Origin: Curtobacterium sp. MCBA15_001 | GTDB taxonomy: Bacteria > Actinomycetota > Actinomycetes > Actinomycetales > Microbacteriaceae | DNA: 64,000 bases | NCBI RefSeq assembly: GCF_001864835.1 | Contig: NZ_MJGI01000025.1 | Coordinates: forward strand, 133,637 to 197,636 | Direction: 5' to 3' | In this document: one piece after another, positions 8,201 through 18,177 of the stretch | Numbering within the stretch: the first letter of the stretch is position 1 | Layout of the letters: the number at the start of each line of letters is the position of its first letter | Notes under the pieces: generated by a model | What the model was told of the DNA's origin: nothing | The model's input: the letters and a program-made list of their open reading frames with translations, nothing else | The model's database searches: none | Translations under genes and position numbers: made by a program

Positions 8201-9523
8201 TCACATCTGGGGGTGCCGGTTCACGACGCAGTGCGCGTGGATGTGCACGGCGCCGTCCCGCATCGTGTCGGTGTAGGGACCGATCCGGGCGAGACCGCTC
8301 CACGCGGCCGGACCGAGGCGACGGCGGGGCACCCCGCGCGACTCGATCACGATCGGGACGTCCATCGTGTCGTCGGTCACCGGGTGGCCGTCGCTGCCGA
8401 CGGGGCCGAGCGTGACGGAGACCACGGGCACGCCGGGCTGGAGGCCGCGACCGTCGCCGACCATCTGCCACAGCGCCTGCAGCAGGCCGTCGCGCTGCGC
8501 GGGGGAGAGGTGTCCGGCGAGCGAACCGGGGTCGGCGACGCTGACGGCACGGCCCAGGTGGTCGGACTCGGTGATCGCGTGGTACAGCCAGGTCTCACGA
8601 CGGCCCTCGATGAGGTGCAGGCGGAGTTCGGTGGCGAGCGACGCGGCGACCGAGGAGGACGCGTCGGACAGGGGCAGCGGGTCCGTGCCGTTCGCGACGG
8701 CGTCGAGCAGCTTCTCGGCGGCCAGGTCGAGGCGGGCGAGCTCGTCCGAGGCCAGCATCCCGACCGCGAACTGCGGCGCGGTGACGTTCGACTGCACGAG
8801 CACCCGGTCGAGTTCGCGCTGGACGAGCTGCCGGAAGCGGTGGGTGACGAAGATCGCCACGGACGGCGGGACGACGACCAGGGCCAGCAGCGAGAACAGA
8901 CCGGGGATGGTGTCCGTCGTGATCGGTGTCGACGCGATCGACATCCCGACGAAGGCGACGCCGAGCACGGTGATGGCGGCGGCGACCTCGCGCGTCGGCC
9001 GGAGCGTGGCGACGGGCAGCAGCGCGAAGCCGGCCGCGACCGAGGCACTGGCGGTGTGCGCCAGGTCGTGCTCGGGCCAGATGCCGATGAAGTCGAGCGT
9101 GACGACGCAGGCGAGCACGACGCAGATGAGCACGAAGGCGACACCGGTCAGGCGTTCGCCGTAGGTCATGACGCTGAGCGCGACCCCGACGGCGGCGATG
9201 ACGAAGAGGATCCACGCGGCGGCGGGCAGCCACGGCATCGAGAAGTCGTTCCAGCGGGTCAGGAAGAAGGCGATGCCCGCGACGGCCTCGACCGCGGTGA
9301 GGATGGCGGCGCCGAGGCCGAGGTGCCCGGCGCCGAGCGACGCACCGGGCTTCGCTGCCTGCCGCAGCGAACGTGCACCGGTGGAGGTGGAGGGGAGGCC
9401 GCGCGCCTGTCGACGTTCCGTGCCCCGGTAGCGTTCCCGGGCCTCCCGGCGGGTCCGCGGAGCGGGCTGGGGTGCCTCGCCGGGCAGGCCGCGGCTGATG
9501 GTGTCCTCGGGGACGCGGCTCAT
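8201..9523 (-). CDS. Membrane protein partner of the two-component system (kinase-like, no visible catalytic motifs)
   Basis: 440 residues. Basic N terminus of about 70 residues, then six to eight membrane helices (75-250), a short coiled linker (HRFRQLVQRELDRVL) and a roughly 180-residue soluble domain ending PQM. The soluble part lies where a kinase core would be, but I see neither a phospho-His motif nor N/G boxes. ATGA overlap with the kinase gene upstream and position before the regulator suggest an accessory sensor or a degenerate second kinase. Function inferred from context only. Confidence 0.7.
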   Translation of the reverse strand: MSRVPEDTISRGLPGEAPQPAPRTRREARERYRGTERRQARGLPSTSTGARSLRQAAKPGASLGAGHLGLGAAILTAVEAVAGIAFFLTRWNDFSMPWLPAAAWILFVIAAVGVALSVMTYGERLTGVAFVLICVVLACVVTLDFIGIWPEHDLAHTASASVAAGFALLPVATLRPTREVAAAITVLGVAFVGMSIASTPITTDTIPGLFSLLALVVVPPSVAIFVTHRFRQLVQRELDRVLVQSNVTAPQFAVGMLASDELARLDLAAEKLLDAVANGTDPLPLSDASSSVAASLATELRLHLIEGRRETWLYHAITESDHLGRAVSVADPGSLAGHLSPAQRDGLLQALWQMVGDGRGLQPGVPVVSVTLGPVGSDGHPVTDDTMDVPIVIESRGVPRRRLGPAAWSGLARIGPYTDTMRDGAVHIHAHCVVNRHPQM

Positions 9524-10677
9524 CGGGGTGCCTCCAGGACGACCGTGGTGCCGGAGCCCGGCGCGGAGAACAGGCGGGCGTCGCCGCCGACCTCGCGCAG
9601 GCGGTTGACGACGCTCTCCTTGAAGCCGAGGCGTTCCTCGTCGATGGCGCCGATCTCGAACCCGACGCCGGAGTCGGTGACCATCGCGCGCACCATGTCG
9701 TTGTCGTGGACGATCGTGACGTGCGCCTCGGCGACGCCGGCGTGGCGACGGACGTTCTCGAGGCACTCGGCGAGGGCCAGCAGGAACGCGTCGAGGACGT
9801 GGGACGGCAGCAGGACCTGGCCGGTGCCGTGCCAGCTGACCTCGAGGCCCATGCGGCCGAAGCGCTGCTTGACGGACTCGAGGGTCTGGCCGAGCGGCGA
9901 CTCCTCGGTGCGCGTCAGGGAGTAGTCGCCGGACTGCTGCGGCTGGGGCGTCGCTCCGAGGCGGAGGTGGCGGAGCAGGCGGGCGTCCTCGGCGGCCTGT
10001 TCCCGCATCGCCTGCTCCGAGACGCCCACGCCGGAGTGTGCCAGCAGTGTCAGCGTCGCGAGGACGGTGTCGTGGAGCAGCCGTGCACCCTGGCGGCGCT
10101 GGGCCTCGGTCTCGCTCGCCTGGCGTTCGGCGCGGTGGGCGGTGCCGATGCTGTAGATGCGGCGGGCGACGCGGGGGATGCTGCGCGAGATCCAGTACGC
10201 GACGACGGCGGTGAGCACCCAGCCGAGCGCCGTGCCGCCGACCGAGATGCTGAACACGGAGCCGGTGGCGTGGACCATGATCGCCAACGACGCGACGCCG
10301 CCGAGGACCGTCAGGCCGAGGCCGACGAGGTGTCCGCGCTGCGCCATGAGCATCGACGACAGGCCCCCGGCGGCGAGGGGCACCAGGCCGCTCGCGACGA
10401 CACCCCGGGCATCGGGGGCAGCGGAGGAGATCAGGATCCACATCGCGGCGAGGCCGGAGACCTGGGTCGCTGCGGTCCACCAGACGGCACCGTTCCACCC
10501 GAAGACGCAGAGGGCGGCGATCATCACCGCGATGCAGCCCAGCCCGGCGACCAGGGGCCCGGTCGGGACCGCGAGCGAGCAGACGACGCTGACCAGGCTG
10601 ACGAGGGTGCAGATGACGCCGACGACACGGGTCGTCGACCGGAGGAGCCGGTCACGTTCCTGTGCGAGGAGTTCCAT
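9520..10677 (-). CDS. Sensor histidine kinase (HisKA_3-like)
   Basis: 385 residues. Five or six membrane helices (20-165) without an obvious large external domain, then a dimerisation helix with probable phospho-His H202 in GARLLHDTVLATL, and a C-terminal HATPase with N-box LAECLENVRRHA, G1 VTDSGVGFE and G2 GSGTTVVLEAP. ATG 10677 (MELLAQERDR) has a CGAGGA ribosome site. Expected to phosphorylate the NarL-type regulator encoded two genes downstream. Signal unknown. Confidence 0.9.
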   Translation of the reverse strand: MELLAQERDRLLRSTTRVVGVICTLVSLVSVVCSLAVPTGPLVAGLGCIAVMIAALCVFGWNGAVWWTAATQVSGLAAMWILISSAAPDARGVVASGLVPLAAGGLSSMLMAQRGHLVGLGLTVLGGVASLAIMVHATGSVFSISVGGTALGWVLTAVVAYWISRSIPRVARRIYSIGTAHRAERQASETEAQRRQGARLLHDTVLATLTLLAHSGVGVSEQAMREQAAEDARLLRHLRLGATPQPQQSGDYSLTRTEESPLGQTLESVKQRFGRMGLEVSWHGTGQVLLPSHVLDAFLLALAECLENVRRHAGVAEAHVTIVHDNDMVRAMVTDSGVGFEIGAIDEERLGFKESVVNRLREVGGDARLFSAPGSGTTVVLEAPR

Positions 10678-10869
10678 CGGTGTCCTGCTGCGTCCTGGGT
10701 GTCGGTCGGGGTCCACGTGCCGTCGTCGCCACGCGGTGCTGTCGTGCCCGGCGGTGACCAGCTCGCGAGCGGTTGGGAAACGCGAGCGTCGATCGGGACC
10801 GGGTACTGGAACCATCATTCCACGGGGGACACCCGCTGGGGGGTGTTCGGCACGCCAGGTCGTTGGGTT

Positions 10870-10886
10870 TGGCAACGAAGTTGTTA
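10870..10886. promoter_or_regulatory. Operator-like inverted repeat upstream of the kinase cluster
   Basis: TGGCAAC-GAA-GTTGTTA, a 7-3-7 repeat with five of seven pairs, in an unusually AT-rich patch between metX and the kinase gene. A regulator site for the downstream two-component cluster is possible. No clear -10/-35 pair could be fixed. Confidence 0.3.
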
Positions 10887-10932
10887 TCGCAGGCGACAGG
10901 GAAACGGTGCGTGCGCGGGCCGGGCGCGCGCG

Positions 10933-12132
10933 TCAGTCGAGCAGTCGGTGCAGGTGCGCGCCGACCGCCGCGTGCTCGATGAGGAAGCCGTCGTGCCCGT
11001 ACTCACTCGCGATCACCGCCGCGCGGTCCCCGTCGATCGCGCCCGGGATGCCGGCCGCGATCCGGTGCTGGTCCTCCACCGGGAACAGCCGGTCGCTCGA
11101 GATCCCCACGACCAGCGTCGTCGCCGTGATCCGTCCGAGGGCGGCCGCGACCCCACCCCGCCCGGCACCGAGGTCGTGCGAGTCCATCGCGTGCGTCAGC
11201 ATGACGTACGTCGAGGCGTCGAACCGGCGCGTGAACTTGTTGCCGTGGAAGTCGAGGTAGCTCTCCACCGAGAACCGCCCGTCGTCCCCGAGGGGTGACA
11301 CGTCGGACTGCCACGACCGGTCGAACCGTCCGTTGAGCTCGTCGGACGCGCGGTAGGTCATCATCGCCATCCGTCGCGCGAGCGACAGACCGCGCGACGG
11401 CCCGCCGCCGGCTTCGGCCTCGTAGTAGTCGCCGCCTGCGAAGCCCGGGTCCATCTGGATCGCGGCACGCTGCAGCGAGTTGGCCGCGATCTGGTCGGCG
11501 GTCGTCTGCGCCGTGCTGGCCAGCACCGCGAGCCGTTCGACGCGTGCCGGCGCCGAAGCCGCGAACTCGAGGGCGTGCATCCCGCCCATCGACCCGCCCA
11601 CGACGGCTGCGAACCGGTCGATCCCGAGCACGTCAGCGAGGCGGAGCTGCGCGGCCACCTGGTCGCGCACGGTCAGGAACGGGAACCGGGACCCCCACTC
11701 GACGCCGTCCGGCGACACCGACGAGGGCCCGGTCGACCCCTGGCACCCGCCGAGCATGTTCGGCGCGACGACGAACCACCGGTCGGTGTCGATCGCCTTG
11801 CCGGGGCCCACGACGTCGCCCCACCACCCAGCCGTGCGGTGGCCCGGGCCGGCTTCGCCCGCCACGTGGGAGTCGCCCGTCAGCGCGTGGAAGACCAGGA
11901 CTGCGTTGTCGCGCGCGGGGTTGAGCTCACCCCAGGTCTCGTAGGCGACGCGCACGCTCGGCAGCACTCCGCCGCGGACCTGCTGCTCGCCGAGGGTGAC
12001 GAAGTGGCGGGCCCCGGGGTGGTCGCCTGGGCGCCAGGCTCCGGTGACGGGCGGTTTGCCGAGCGTGCCGAGGGCGGCGCCGGGCACCAGGGTGGACGGC
12101 ACGGAGTCCTCGGGGGTCGTCTGCCAGTCCAT
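10933..12132 (-). CDS. metX: Homoserine O-acetyltransferase
   Basis: Transfers acetyl from acetyl-CoA to homoserine, first committed step of methionine synthesis. 399-residue alpha/beta hydrolase with nucleophile S181 in [11 protein letters not shown], acid D347 in SSDRLFP and H380 in EYGHDGFL, plus the family segment [14 protein letters not shown]. It follows metY on the same strand but 523 bp away across a palindromic repeat array, so co-transcription would read through strong hairpins. AGGAG lies upstream of the ATG. Confidence 0.97.
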   Translation of the reverse strand: MDWQTTPEDSVPSTLVPGAALGTLGKPPVTGAWRPGDHPGARHFVTLGEQQVRGGVLPSVRVAYETWGELNPARDNAVLVFHALTGDSHVAGEAGPGHRTAGWWGDVVGPGKAIDTDRWFVVAPNMLGGCQGSTGPSSVSPDGVEWGSRFPFLTVRDQVAAQLRLADVLGIDRFAAVVGGSMGGMHALEFAASAPARVERLAVLASTAQTTADQIAANSLQRAAIQMDPGFAGGDYYEAEAGGGPSRGLSLARRMAMMTYRASDELNGRFDRSWQSDVSPLGDDGRFSVESYLDFHGNKFTRRFDASTYVMLTHAMDSHDLGAGRGGVAAALGRITATTLVVGISSDRLFPVEDQHRIAAGIPGAIDGDRAAVIASEYGHDGFLIEHAAVGAHLHRLLD

Positions 12133-12218
12133 GGTCCGTCCATTCTCCTGGACGAGCGGCCCCGCCGCCGCCGTGTTACGTGGGCCTGCCGCGGGTTGTG
12201 CGTGCGTCCGACGCGGAA

Positions 12219-12519
12219 CGACACGACCGCTGTCGTACGACGTCGATCGTGTCGCGGGGGCGGCAGGCTGCGGGCGTGTCTGACGCGGAACGACAAGGCC
12301 GCTGTCGTACGACGTCGGTCATGTCGTGCGGGTCGCGGTGTGTGGGAGCCGGACGGGAGGCCCGGCTCGGCTCCGGCAAGCCGGTGCCGTCCGTCGCGTG
12401 GCCGTCGGGTACGACATCGCCGCTGTCGTACGACGTCGATCGTGTCGCCGGAGCGGCAGGCCGCGGGCGTGTCCGACGCGGAACGACAAGGCCGCTGTCG
12501 TACGACGTCGGTCATGTCG
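12219..12519. repeat. Palindromic repeat array A between metY and metX (36-bp palindrome, 72-bp period)
   Basis: Four copies of a 36-bp dyad-symmetric element at 12219-12254, 12291-12326, 12412-12447 and 12484-12519. Each is centred on the perfect palindrome GTCGTACGAC with outer arms CGACA...TGTCG. Copies 1-2 and 3-4 are exactly 72 bp apart; the two pairs are offset by 193 bp, with the flanking sequence also duplicated. Spans most of the 523-bp gap, in which I see no gene. The same element occurs at 39663-39842. Confidence 0.9.
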
Positions 12520-12655
12520 TGCGGGTCGCGGTGTGTGGGAGCCGGATGGGAGGCCCAGCTCGGCCTCGGCACGCCGGTCCCCGTCGGCAGGCAGGCGGGC
12601 GCGCACCACGCAGCCCCGCCCGGCCACGCAGCCCCGCTCGCCGGCCAGCCGGGTG

Positions 12656-13984
12656 CTACGCGCGCAATCCCGCCTGCGACACGGCGCGCGCCGCGGCCAG
12701 CCCGGCCTCGAGGTCGGCCTTGAGGTCCTCGACGTTCTCGATCCCCACCGACAGGCGCACCAGACCCGGCGTGACCCCGGTGGTCAGCTGCTGCTCGGGC
12801 GTGAGCTGCGAGTGCGTGGTCGACGCCGGGTGGATCACGAGCGAGCGCACGTCCCCGATGTTGGCCAGGTGCGAGAACAGCGACAGGTTGTCCACGAGCG
12901 CCCGGCCCGCGTCCACCCCGCCCTTGAGCTCGAAGGACAGCACCGCGCCGACGCCCTTCGGCGCGTACCGCCCGGCGGCGCCGTACCAGGGCGAGGTCGG
13001 CAGCCCCGCGTACGCCACCGTGGCGACGTCCGGGTGCTGGTCGAGCCACTCCGCGATCTCCTGGGCGTTCGCCACGTGGCGTTCCATCCGGAGCGAGAGC
13101 GTCTCGATGCCCTGCAGCAGGGCGAACGCGGTGTCCGGCGAGCTCGACGCACCGAGGTCACGCAGCAGCTGCACCCGCGCCTTGATGATGTACGCCAGCG
13201 CGTTGCCGACGGCATCGGCGAAGACGGCGCCGTGGTACGAGGGGTCGGGGGAGTTGAACTCGGGGAACTTCTCCGGGTGCTCGGACCACGGGAAGGTGCC
13301 ACCGTCGACGATCACGCCGCCGATGACCGTGCCGTGGCCGCCGAGGAACTTCGTCGCCGAGTGCACCACGATGTCGGCGCCGTGCTCGAACGGTCGGATC
13401 AGGTACGGCGTCGCGATGGTGTTGTCGACGATGAGCGGGACCCCGGCCGTGTGCGCGATGTCCGCGACGGCCGCGATGTCGAGCACGTTGATCTTCGGGT
13501 TGCCGATCGTCTCGGCGAAGAACAGCTTCGTGTTCGGGCGGACGGCGCGGCGCCACTCCTCGGGGTCGTCCTGGTCCTCGACGAAGGTGGTCTCGATGCC
13601 GAGTCGGGCGAGCGTGTACTTGAACAGGTTGTACGTGCCGCCGTAGATCGACGACGAGGACACGATGTGGTCGCCCGCCTGCGCGATGTTGAGCACCGCG
13701 TACGTCTCCGCCGCCTGGCCGCTGGCCACGAGCAGCGCGCCCGAGCCGCCCTCGAGCGCCGCGATGCGCTGTTCGAGGACGTCGTTCGTCGGGTTCATGA
13801 TGCGCGAGTAGATGTTGCCCGGCTTCGCCAGGGCGAACAGGTCGCGGGCCTCGTCGGAGTTCGCGAAGACGTAGGAGGTCGTCTTGTAGATCGGCGTCGC
13901 ACGGGCGCCCGTGGTCGGGTCCGGCTGGGCGCCGGCGTGGATCTGCGTGGTCTCGAAGCGCCACTCGGCGGCGTTGTCGGTCAT
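12656..13984 (-). CDS. metY: O-acetylhomoserine aminocarboxypropyltransferase (sulfhydrylase)
   Basis: PLP enzyme that makes homocysteine from O-acetylhomoserine and sulfide, feeding methionine synthesis together with MetX. 442 residues, usual length for the family. PLP lysine K212 lies in [11 protein letters not shown]; other Cys/Met-metabolism motifs are [20 protein letters not shown] and [17 protein letters not shown] precedes the ATG. A TAGCGT box about 65 nt upstream gives a short leader. Confidence 0.96.
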   Translation of the reverse strand: MTDNAAEWRFETTQIHAGAQPDPTTGARATPIYKTTSYVFANSDEARDLFALAKPGNIYSRIMNPTNDVLEQRIAALEGGSGALLVASGQAAETYAVLNIAQAGDHIVSSSSIYGGTYNLFKYTLARLGIETTFVEDQDDPEEWRRAVRPNTKLFFAETIGNPKINVLDIAAVADIAHTAGVPLIVDNTIATPYLIRPFEHGADIVVHSATKFLGGHGTVIGGVIVDGGTFPWSEHPEKFPEFNSPDPSYHGAVFADAVGNALAYIIKARVQLLRDLGASSSPDTAFALLQGIETLSLRMERHVANAQEIAEWLDQHPDVATVAYAGLPTSPWYGAAGRYAPKGVGAVLSFELKGGVDAGRALVDNLSLFSHLANIGDVRSLVIHPASTTHSQLTPEQQLTTGVTPGLVRLSVGIENVEDLKADLEAGLAAARAVSQAGLRA

Positions 13985-14049
13985 GTCGGCTCCTGTTCCG
14001 TCAGCTTCGTCCCGGCCGGGAGGCTCGGATCGCGTGCGCGTCGCGGCTC

Positions 14050-14055
14050 ACGCTA
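14050..14055 (-). promoter_or_regulatory. Candidate metY -10 box
   Basis: TAGCGT on the minus strand about 65 nt before the metY ATG. The resulting leader of about 58 nt is too short for a known SAM riboswitch and I see no such fold. Confidence 0.35.
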
Positions 14056-14105
14056 CGGACGTGGCCGGGCGCGCACCAGCGCACCCGTCTCCTGACGTAA
14101 CGCGC

Positions 14106-14135
14106 GTGGCGGGGCCGAGCCGGGCCTCCCGTCCG
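14106..14135 (-). repeat. Dispersed GC-rich element (single arm)
   Basis: Reverse-orientation copy of the recurring sequence whose core is CGGACGGGAGGCCCGG followed by CTCGGCCCCGCCAC. It lies just after the acyltransferase stop. Related copies are at 3321, 12349, 12541, 20535 (inside gntP), 23699, 47932 and 61418. Confidence 0.7.
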
Positions 14136-14151
14136 CTCGTACGGCGCGAGG

Positions 14152-15243
14152 TCAGGCGGGGTCGCGCCGGAACAGCCACCGTACGTTCGGTTCGAGCAGC
14201 CAGCGCATGCCGCGACGGACGAAGGGCTGCGCCAGGAACAGGCTGACCGCGCAGGCGATGCCGACCATGAGCAGCACGAACGGCCACGCCGAGTGCGGGC
14301 CGGCCAGCACGCCGGACTCCCGGATCGGGTAGAGCACGAAGGTGTGGAGCAGGTAGACGTACATCGTCGCCGCGCCGAACTGCGTGATCCACACGTTCCG
14401 GCGGGGAACCAGCAGCAGGAACGACGCCGTCAACAGGGTCGCCAGGAGCATCAGGCCGAAGCGGACCGCACCGGCCCACCAGGCGTCCTCGCCGAGGCCG
14501 GAGTACGAGTCGTCGTAGAAGAACCAGTGGTGCAGGTCGAACTGCTTGAACTGCGGGATCCACAGCGCGCACGACACCGCCCACGCCACGAACACCGCAC
14601 CGGCAGCGACCCGCACCCGCACGACGGTCTGCCGCGAGGCCTCGTACCACCGGTCGAACAGCCCCCACTGCTTGACCTGCCACCCGAGCAGGAAGAACGG
14701 CAGCAGGCTGATCGCCCGCGACAGCGAGAGCGTCGAGTCGACGTTGTCGAAGTAGCCGACGCCGATGCTGAACACCACGGCCCAGAACAGCGGCCACCGC
14801 AGTTGCGCCAGGTACGGCAGGATCAGCTTGAAGATCCCGAGGGCCAGCAGGAACCACAGTGTCCACGTGGGCTGGGTCGGGTTGAAGGACTTCCCGCCCT
14901 CGACGATCGCCTGCACCACGGTCCAGATCGTCTGCATGATGATGTACGGCACGACGATGTCCGTGATCGTCCGGCGCATCCGCTTCGCCGTCGGGGTGTC
15001 CGCCGACGAGAAGTACCCGCTGATGACGCCGAACGCGGGCATGTGGAACGCGTAGATGAACGTGTACAGCGCCAGCGCGTGCTCGCTCGCCGCCGTCTGC
15101 CGCTGGATCGCGTGCCCGATGACCACGAGCGTCACGGCGAGGAACCGCGCGGTGTCCCACATCGGGATCCGCACGGGGGTCCGTCCCGGCTCGAGCCGGG
15201 TGTGCGGCGTCGAGGGCACCGGGGGCGCAGCGTCCGTCGTCAT
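14152..15243 (-). CDS. Acyltransferase 3 family membrane protein
   Basis: 363 residues with about ten membrane helices, predicted to O-acylate a cell-surface glycan or lipid. Start region IPMWDTARFLAVTLVVIGHA has the family's early Arg and catalytic-type His, followed by FIYAFHMPAFGVISGYF. ATG 15243 lies seven nt after TACCGT on the minus strand. Acceptor unknown. Divergent from the following SDR gene. Confidence 0.88.
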   Translation of the reverse strand: MTTDAAPPVPSTPHTRLEPGRTPVRIPMWDTARFLAVTLVVIGHAIQRQTAASEHALALYTFIYAFHMPAFGVISGYFSSADTPTAKRMRRTITDIVVPYIIMQTIWTVVQAIVEGGKSFNPTQPTWTLWFLLALGIFKLILPYLAQLRWPLFWAVVFSIGVGYFDNVDSTLSLSRAISLLPFFLLGWQVKQWGLFDRWYEASRQTVVRVRVAAGAVFVAWAVSCALWIPQFKQFDLHHWFFYDDSYSGLGEDAWWAGAVRFGLMLLATLLTASFLLLVPRRNVWITQFGAATMYVYLLHTFVLYPIRESGVLAGPHSAWPFVLLMVGIACAVSLFLAQPFVRRGMRWLLEPNVRWLFRRDPA

Positions 15244-15336
15244 CGCGGTCACGGTACCGGATCGGCACCGGACCGGTTCGGTAGCGTGGTCCACAGCCGC
15301 GCTGCCGTGCGGCCCCGTGAGCGTTGGAGGAACCAC

Positions 15337-16110
15337 ATGGCACGTCGCGTCGTCGTCACCGGAGCGAGCTCGGGGATCGGGGCGGCCACCGTCCGCACGT
15401 TCCGCGCACGGGGATGGGACGTCCTGGCCGTCGCCCGCCGCGCGGACCGGCTCGAGGCGCTCGCCGCGGAGACCGGCGCCGACACCCTGGTGGTGGACGT
15501 CACCGACGCCGACGACGTCGCAGCGCTCGCCGCGCACGTCGCAGCGACCGGGGGCCTGCACGCGCTGGTGAACAACGCCGGCGGCGCGCTCGGGTCCGCC
15601 ACGGTCGAGGAGTCCGACGTCGAGGACTGGCGCACGATGTTCGAGGTGAACGTCCTCGGCACCAAGCGGGTCACCGCGGCGCTGCTGCCGGTGCTGCGCG
15701 ACGGTGCGCGGACGTCGGGGAGCGCCGACATCGTGACGGTGACCAGCACGGCCGGGTTCGTGTCCTACGAGAACGGCGGCGGGTACAACGCCGCGAAGGC
15801 CGCGCAGCACGCGCTCGTCGGTGCCCTCCGGCTCGAGCTGAACGGCGAGCCGATCCGCGTCGTCGAGGTCGCGCCGGGGCTGGTCAAGACCGAGGAGTTC
15901 GCGCTGAACCGGTTCGGGGGCGACAGCGCGAAGGCGGCAGCGGTCTACGACGGCGTCGAAGACCCGCTCGGTGCCGAGGACGTGGCCGAGGCGATCGTGC
16001 ACAGCGTCGAACTGCCCGCCCACGTCAACCTCGACCTGGTGACCATCCGACCGGTGGCGCAGTCGGCCCAGCACAAGCTCGCCCGCGGGCCGTTGACCCC
16101 GCAGGCCTGA
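15337..16110 (+). CDS. Short-chain dehydrogenase/reductase
   Basis: 257-residue NAD(P)-dependent oxidoreductase, Rossmann fold. Cofactor motif TGASSGIG (8-15), NNAGGALG, catalytic Ser in VTSTAGF and Y-x3-K in YNAAKAAQ. Sequence flavour resembles serine/3-hydroxy-acid dehydrogenases (YdfG group). GGAGGAA is five nt before the ATG. Substrate not determined. Confidence 0.93.
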   Translation: MARRVVVTGASSGIGAATVRTFRARGWDVLAVARRADRLEALAAETGADTLVVDVTDADDVAALAAHVAATGGLHALVNNAGGALGSATVEESDVEDWRTMFEVNVLGTKRVTAALLPVLRDGARTSGSADIVTVTSTAGFVSYENGGGYNAAKAAQHALVGALRLELNGEPIRVVEVAPGLVKTEEFALNRFGGDSAKAAAVYDGVEDPLGAEDVAEAIVHSVELPAHVNLDLVTIRPVAQSAQHKLARGPLTPQA

Positions 16111-16135
16111 CGCGGGGGCGTCCGCGGGGCGTGTA

Positions 16136-16170
16136 CCCGGGCGCGTCCACGGAGCGCGCACGCGCCCGGG
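16136..16170 (+). terminator. Hairpin after the SDR gene
   Basis: CCCGGGCGCGT (16136-16146) pairs perfectly with ACGCGCCCGGG (16160-16170), loop of 13 nt, 25 nt after the SDR stop. Confidence 0.6.
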
Positions 16171-16219
16171 CGGCAACTGCAGGTCGCGGCGGTGGCGTGC
16201 GTGCCGGTACCGTGGTCGG

Positions 16220-16750
16220 ATGCCGATCAGCAGCGAACCCGCCGAGTCCCCGTCGCCAGCTGTCGTCACCGTGACCAGCGGACCCGAGGTGCTCGGGTGG
16301 CTGGAGTTCGGTGACGCGGCACGTCTGCTGGCGAAGGACGTCCTGTCGGCCGGCTTCGAGCCCGAGGTCGTGGTGGCCGTCGCCCGCGGTGGCCTGATCG
16401 TCGCCGGGGCCGTCGCCTACGCCCTCGGCACCAAGGAGTGCGGCTCGATCAACGTCGAGTTCTACACCGACGTCGAGCAGCGCCTCGAAGAACCCGTCGT
16501 GCTCGCCCCCGCACTGGACGCCCCGAGCCTCGCCGGCAAGCGCGTGCTCGTCGTCGACGACGTCTCCGACTCCGGGCGCACCCTGGCGCTCGTGGTCGAC
16601 ATCATCACCCAGGCCGGTGCCGACGTCCGGAGCGCCTGCCTGTACTCCAAGCCCGGCACGGTGCTCGAGCCGGACCACGTCTGGCGTCGCGTCGACGGCT
16701 GGATCACCTTCCCGTGGAGCGCCCTCGCACCGGTGACGGCCGAGTCGTGA
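16220..16750 (+). CDS. Phosphoribosyltransferase-family protein
   Basis: 176-residue type I PRTase fold. The PRPP-binding motif VLVVDDVSDSGRTL is at about 109-122, with ARGGLIVAG as the earlier PPi loop. Resembles hypoxanthine/xanthine PRTase-like proteins of archaea and actinobacteria; purine salvage is likely but the base is not fixed. Leaderless: TACCGT ends six nt before the ATG. Its stop overlaps the next start (GTGA). Confidence 0.88.
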   Translation: MPISSEPAESPSPAVVTVTSGPEVLGWLEFGDAARLLAKDVLSAGFEPEVVVAVARGGLIVAGAVAYALGTKECGSINVEFYTDVEQRLEEPVVLAPALDAPSLAGKRVLVVDDVSDSGRTLALVVDIITQAGADVRSACLYSKPGTVLEPDHVWRRVDGWITFPWSALAPVTAES

Positions 16751-17460
16751 GCATCCACCTGGTCGGCGGCGGAGCCTTCGCCGCGTCGGACGCCGCTGTC
16801 GGGTTCCTCGCCGAGGCCACGGCCCGCGCCGCTGCCGTCGGTCGCAACGCGCCCCGGATCGGCGTGCTCTCGGTCAGCGGGGCGGACGGCACCTCGCCCG
16901 CTTCGACGCCGGACATCGCCGCGGTGCTCGCCGACGCGGCCGACGTGCTCGTGACCGAGGTCGCGCCCGGGCAGCCGTTCACCACGACCGTCCTCAGCGA
17001 CGTCGACGCGATCGTCATCGGTGGCGGACGCACCCCGGACTACCTCGACGCGGTCGCCCCGCTCGTCGACCAGATCCGGTTGCTCGTCTCCGACGGTCTG
17101 CCCTACCTCGGTTACTCGGCCGGCGCGATGATCGCCGCGGACCGTGCCCTGGTCGGCGGCTGGCGCGTCGGCGGTGTCGAGGTCTGCCCCGAGGACGCGT
17201 CCGAAGGGCTCGACGAGGTGGAGCTCCGCGAGGGACTCGGTCTGGTCGACCTGACGATCGACGTGCACGCGGTGCAGTCCGGCACGCTCGCCCGACTGGT
17301 GGCCAGCGCCGAGGCCGAGTTCGTCCCCGCTGGCCTGGCGATCGACGAGGACACCACCCTGGTCGTCGGCGAGGGCGCCCTCGAGGTCCGCGGCTCCGGC
17401 AGCGTGTGGCGCGTGGTCGCCGGCGACGAGTCGGTCTCCGTCGCCACGATGGGCGCGTAG
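16747..17460 (+). CDS. Peptidase S51 / class I glutamine amidotransferase-like protein
   Basis: 237 residues. Nucleophile Ser in [18 protein letters not shown], with [12 protein letters not shown] before it, characteristic of S51 (cyanophycinase/dipeptidase E-like) proteins. GTGA overlap with the phosphoribosyltransferase gene gives translational coupling; the two probably share a nucleotide or peptide salvage task, which is inference. ung follows seven bp downstream. Confidence 0.82.
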   Translation: MSIHLVGGGAFAASDAAVGFLAEATARAAAVGRNAPRIGVLSVSGADGTSPASTPDIAAVLADAADVLVTEVAPGQPFTTTVLSDVDAIVIGGGRTPDYLDAVAPLVDQIRLLVSDGLPYLGYSAGAMIAADRALVGGWRVGGVEVCPEDASEGLDEVELREGLGLVDLTIDVHAVQSGTLARLVASAEAEFVPAGLAIDEDTTLVVGEGALEVRGSGSVWRVVAGDESVSVATMGA

Positions 17461-17467
17461 CCCCACG

Positions 17468-18154
17468 ATGCAGCCGGCACCCCTCGCCGAGCTCATCGAT
17501 CCCGGATGGGCCCGCGCACTCGCCCCGGTCGAGGACGACGTCCACCGGATGGGCCAGTGGCTGCGTGACGAGACCGCGGCTGGTCGCCCGTACCTGCCGG
17601 CCGGGTCGGCGGTCCTCCGGGCGTTCGAGGACCCGTTCGACGCGGTGAAGGTGCTGGTCGTCGGCCAGGACCCGTACCCGACGCCGGGGCACCCGATCGG
17701 GCTGTCCTTCGCGGTCGACCCCGACGTGCGCCCGGTGCCGCGCAGCCTGGCGAACGTCTACCGCGAGCTGCACGACGACCTCGGCATCACGCCACCGGAG
17801 CACGGAGACCTGCGTCCGTGGGCGTCGCAGGGAGTGCTCCTGATGAACCGGGTCCTCACCGTCGCACCGGGGGACGCCGGCAGCCACCGTGGCAAGGGGT
17901 GGGAGCGCGTCACCGAGCAGGCGGTCCGTGCCCTGGTCGCCCGGGGTCGGCCGCTGGTCGCAGTGCTCTGGGGTGCGCAGGCCCGCTCCGTGGAACCCCT
18001 GCTCGGGGACACGCCGATCGTCGCCTCGGCGCACCCGAGCCCGCTCAGTGCGTCCCGCGGGTTCTTCGGCAGCCGGCCGTTCTCGCGGGTGAACGAGCTG
18101 CTCGTCGCCCAGGGTGCCGACCCCGTCGACTGGACCCTGCCCGCGCAGCCCTGA
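17468..18154 (+). CDS. ung: Uracil-DNA glycosylase, family 1
   Basis: Removes uracil from DNA at the start of base excision repair. 228 residues. Water-activating D68 lies in [12 protein letters not shown], followed by [27 protein letters not shown] and the DNA-intercalation loop [14 protein letters not shown]. All family-1 motifs are present. Probably transcribed with the two preceding genes. Confidence 0.97.
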   Translation: MQPAPLAELIDPGWARALAPVEDDVHRMGQWLRDETAAGRPYLPAGSAVLRAFEDPFDAVKVLVVGQDPYPTPGHPIGLSFAVDPDVRPVPRSLANVYRELHDDLGITPPEHGDLRPWASQGVLLMNRVLTVAPGDAGSHRGKGWERVTEQAVRALVARGRPLVAVLWGAQARSVEPLLGDTPIVASAHPSPLSASRGFFGSRPFSRVNELLVAQGADPVDWTLPAQP

Positions 18155-18177
18155 CGCGCCTCCCGTAGGCTCGTGCT

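Noticed and set aside
12219..12519. CRISPR array (36-bp palindromic repeats, 36-bp spacers)
   Set aside because: Dimensions fit, but spacers are duplicated within locus A and almost identical in locus B, and there are no cas genes.
13985..14050. SAM riboswitch upstream of metY
   Set aside because: The leader is only about 58 nt and shows no SAM-aptamer stems.
15300..16270. Long alternative plus-strand frame over the SDR gene
   Set aside because: Arg-rich shadow; the SDR frame has GGAGGAA, a full Rossmann motif and the catalytic tetrad.
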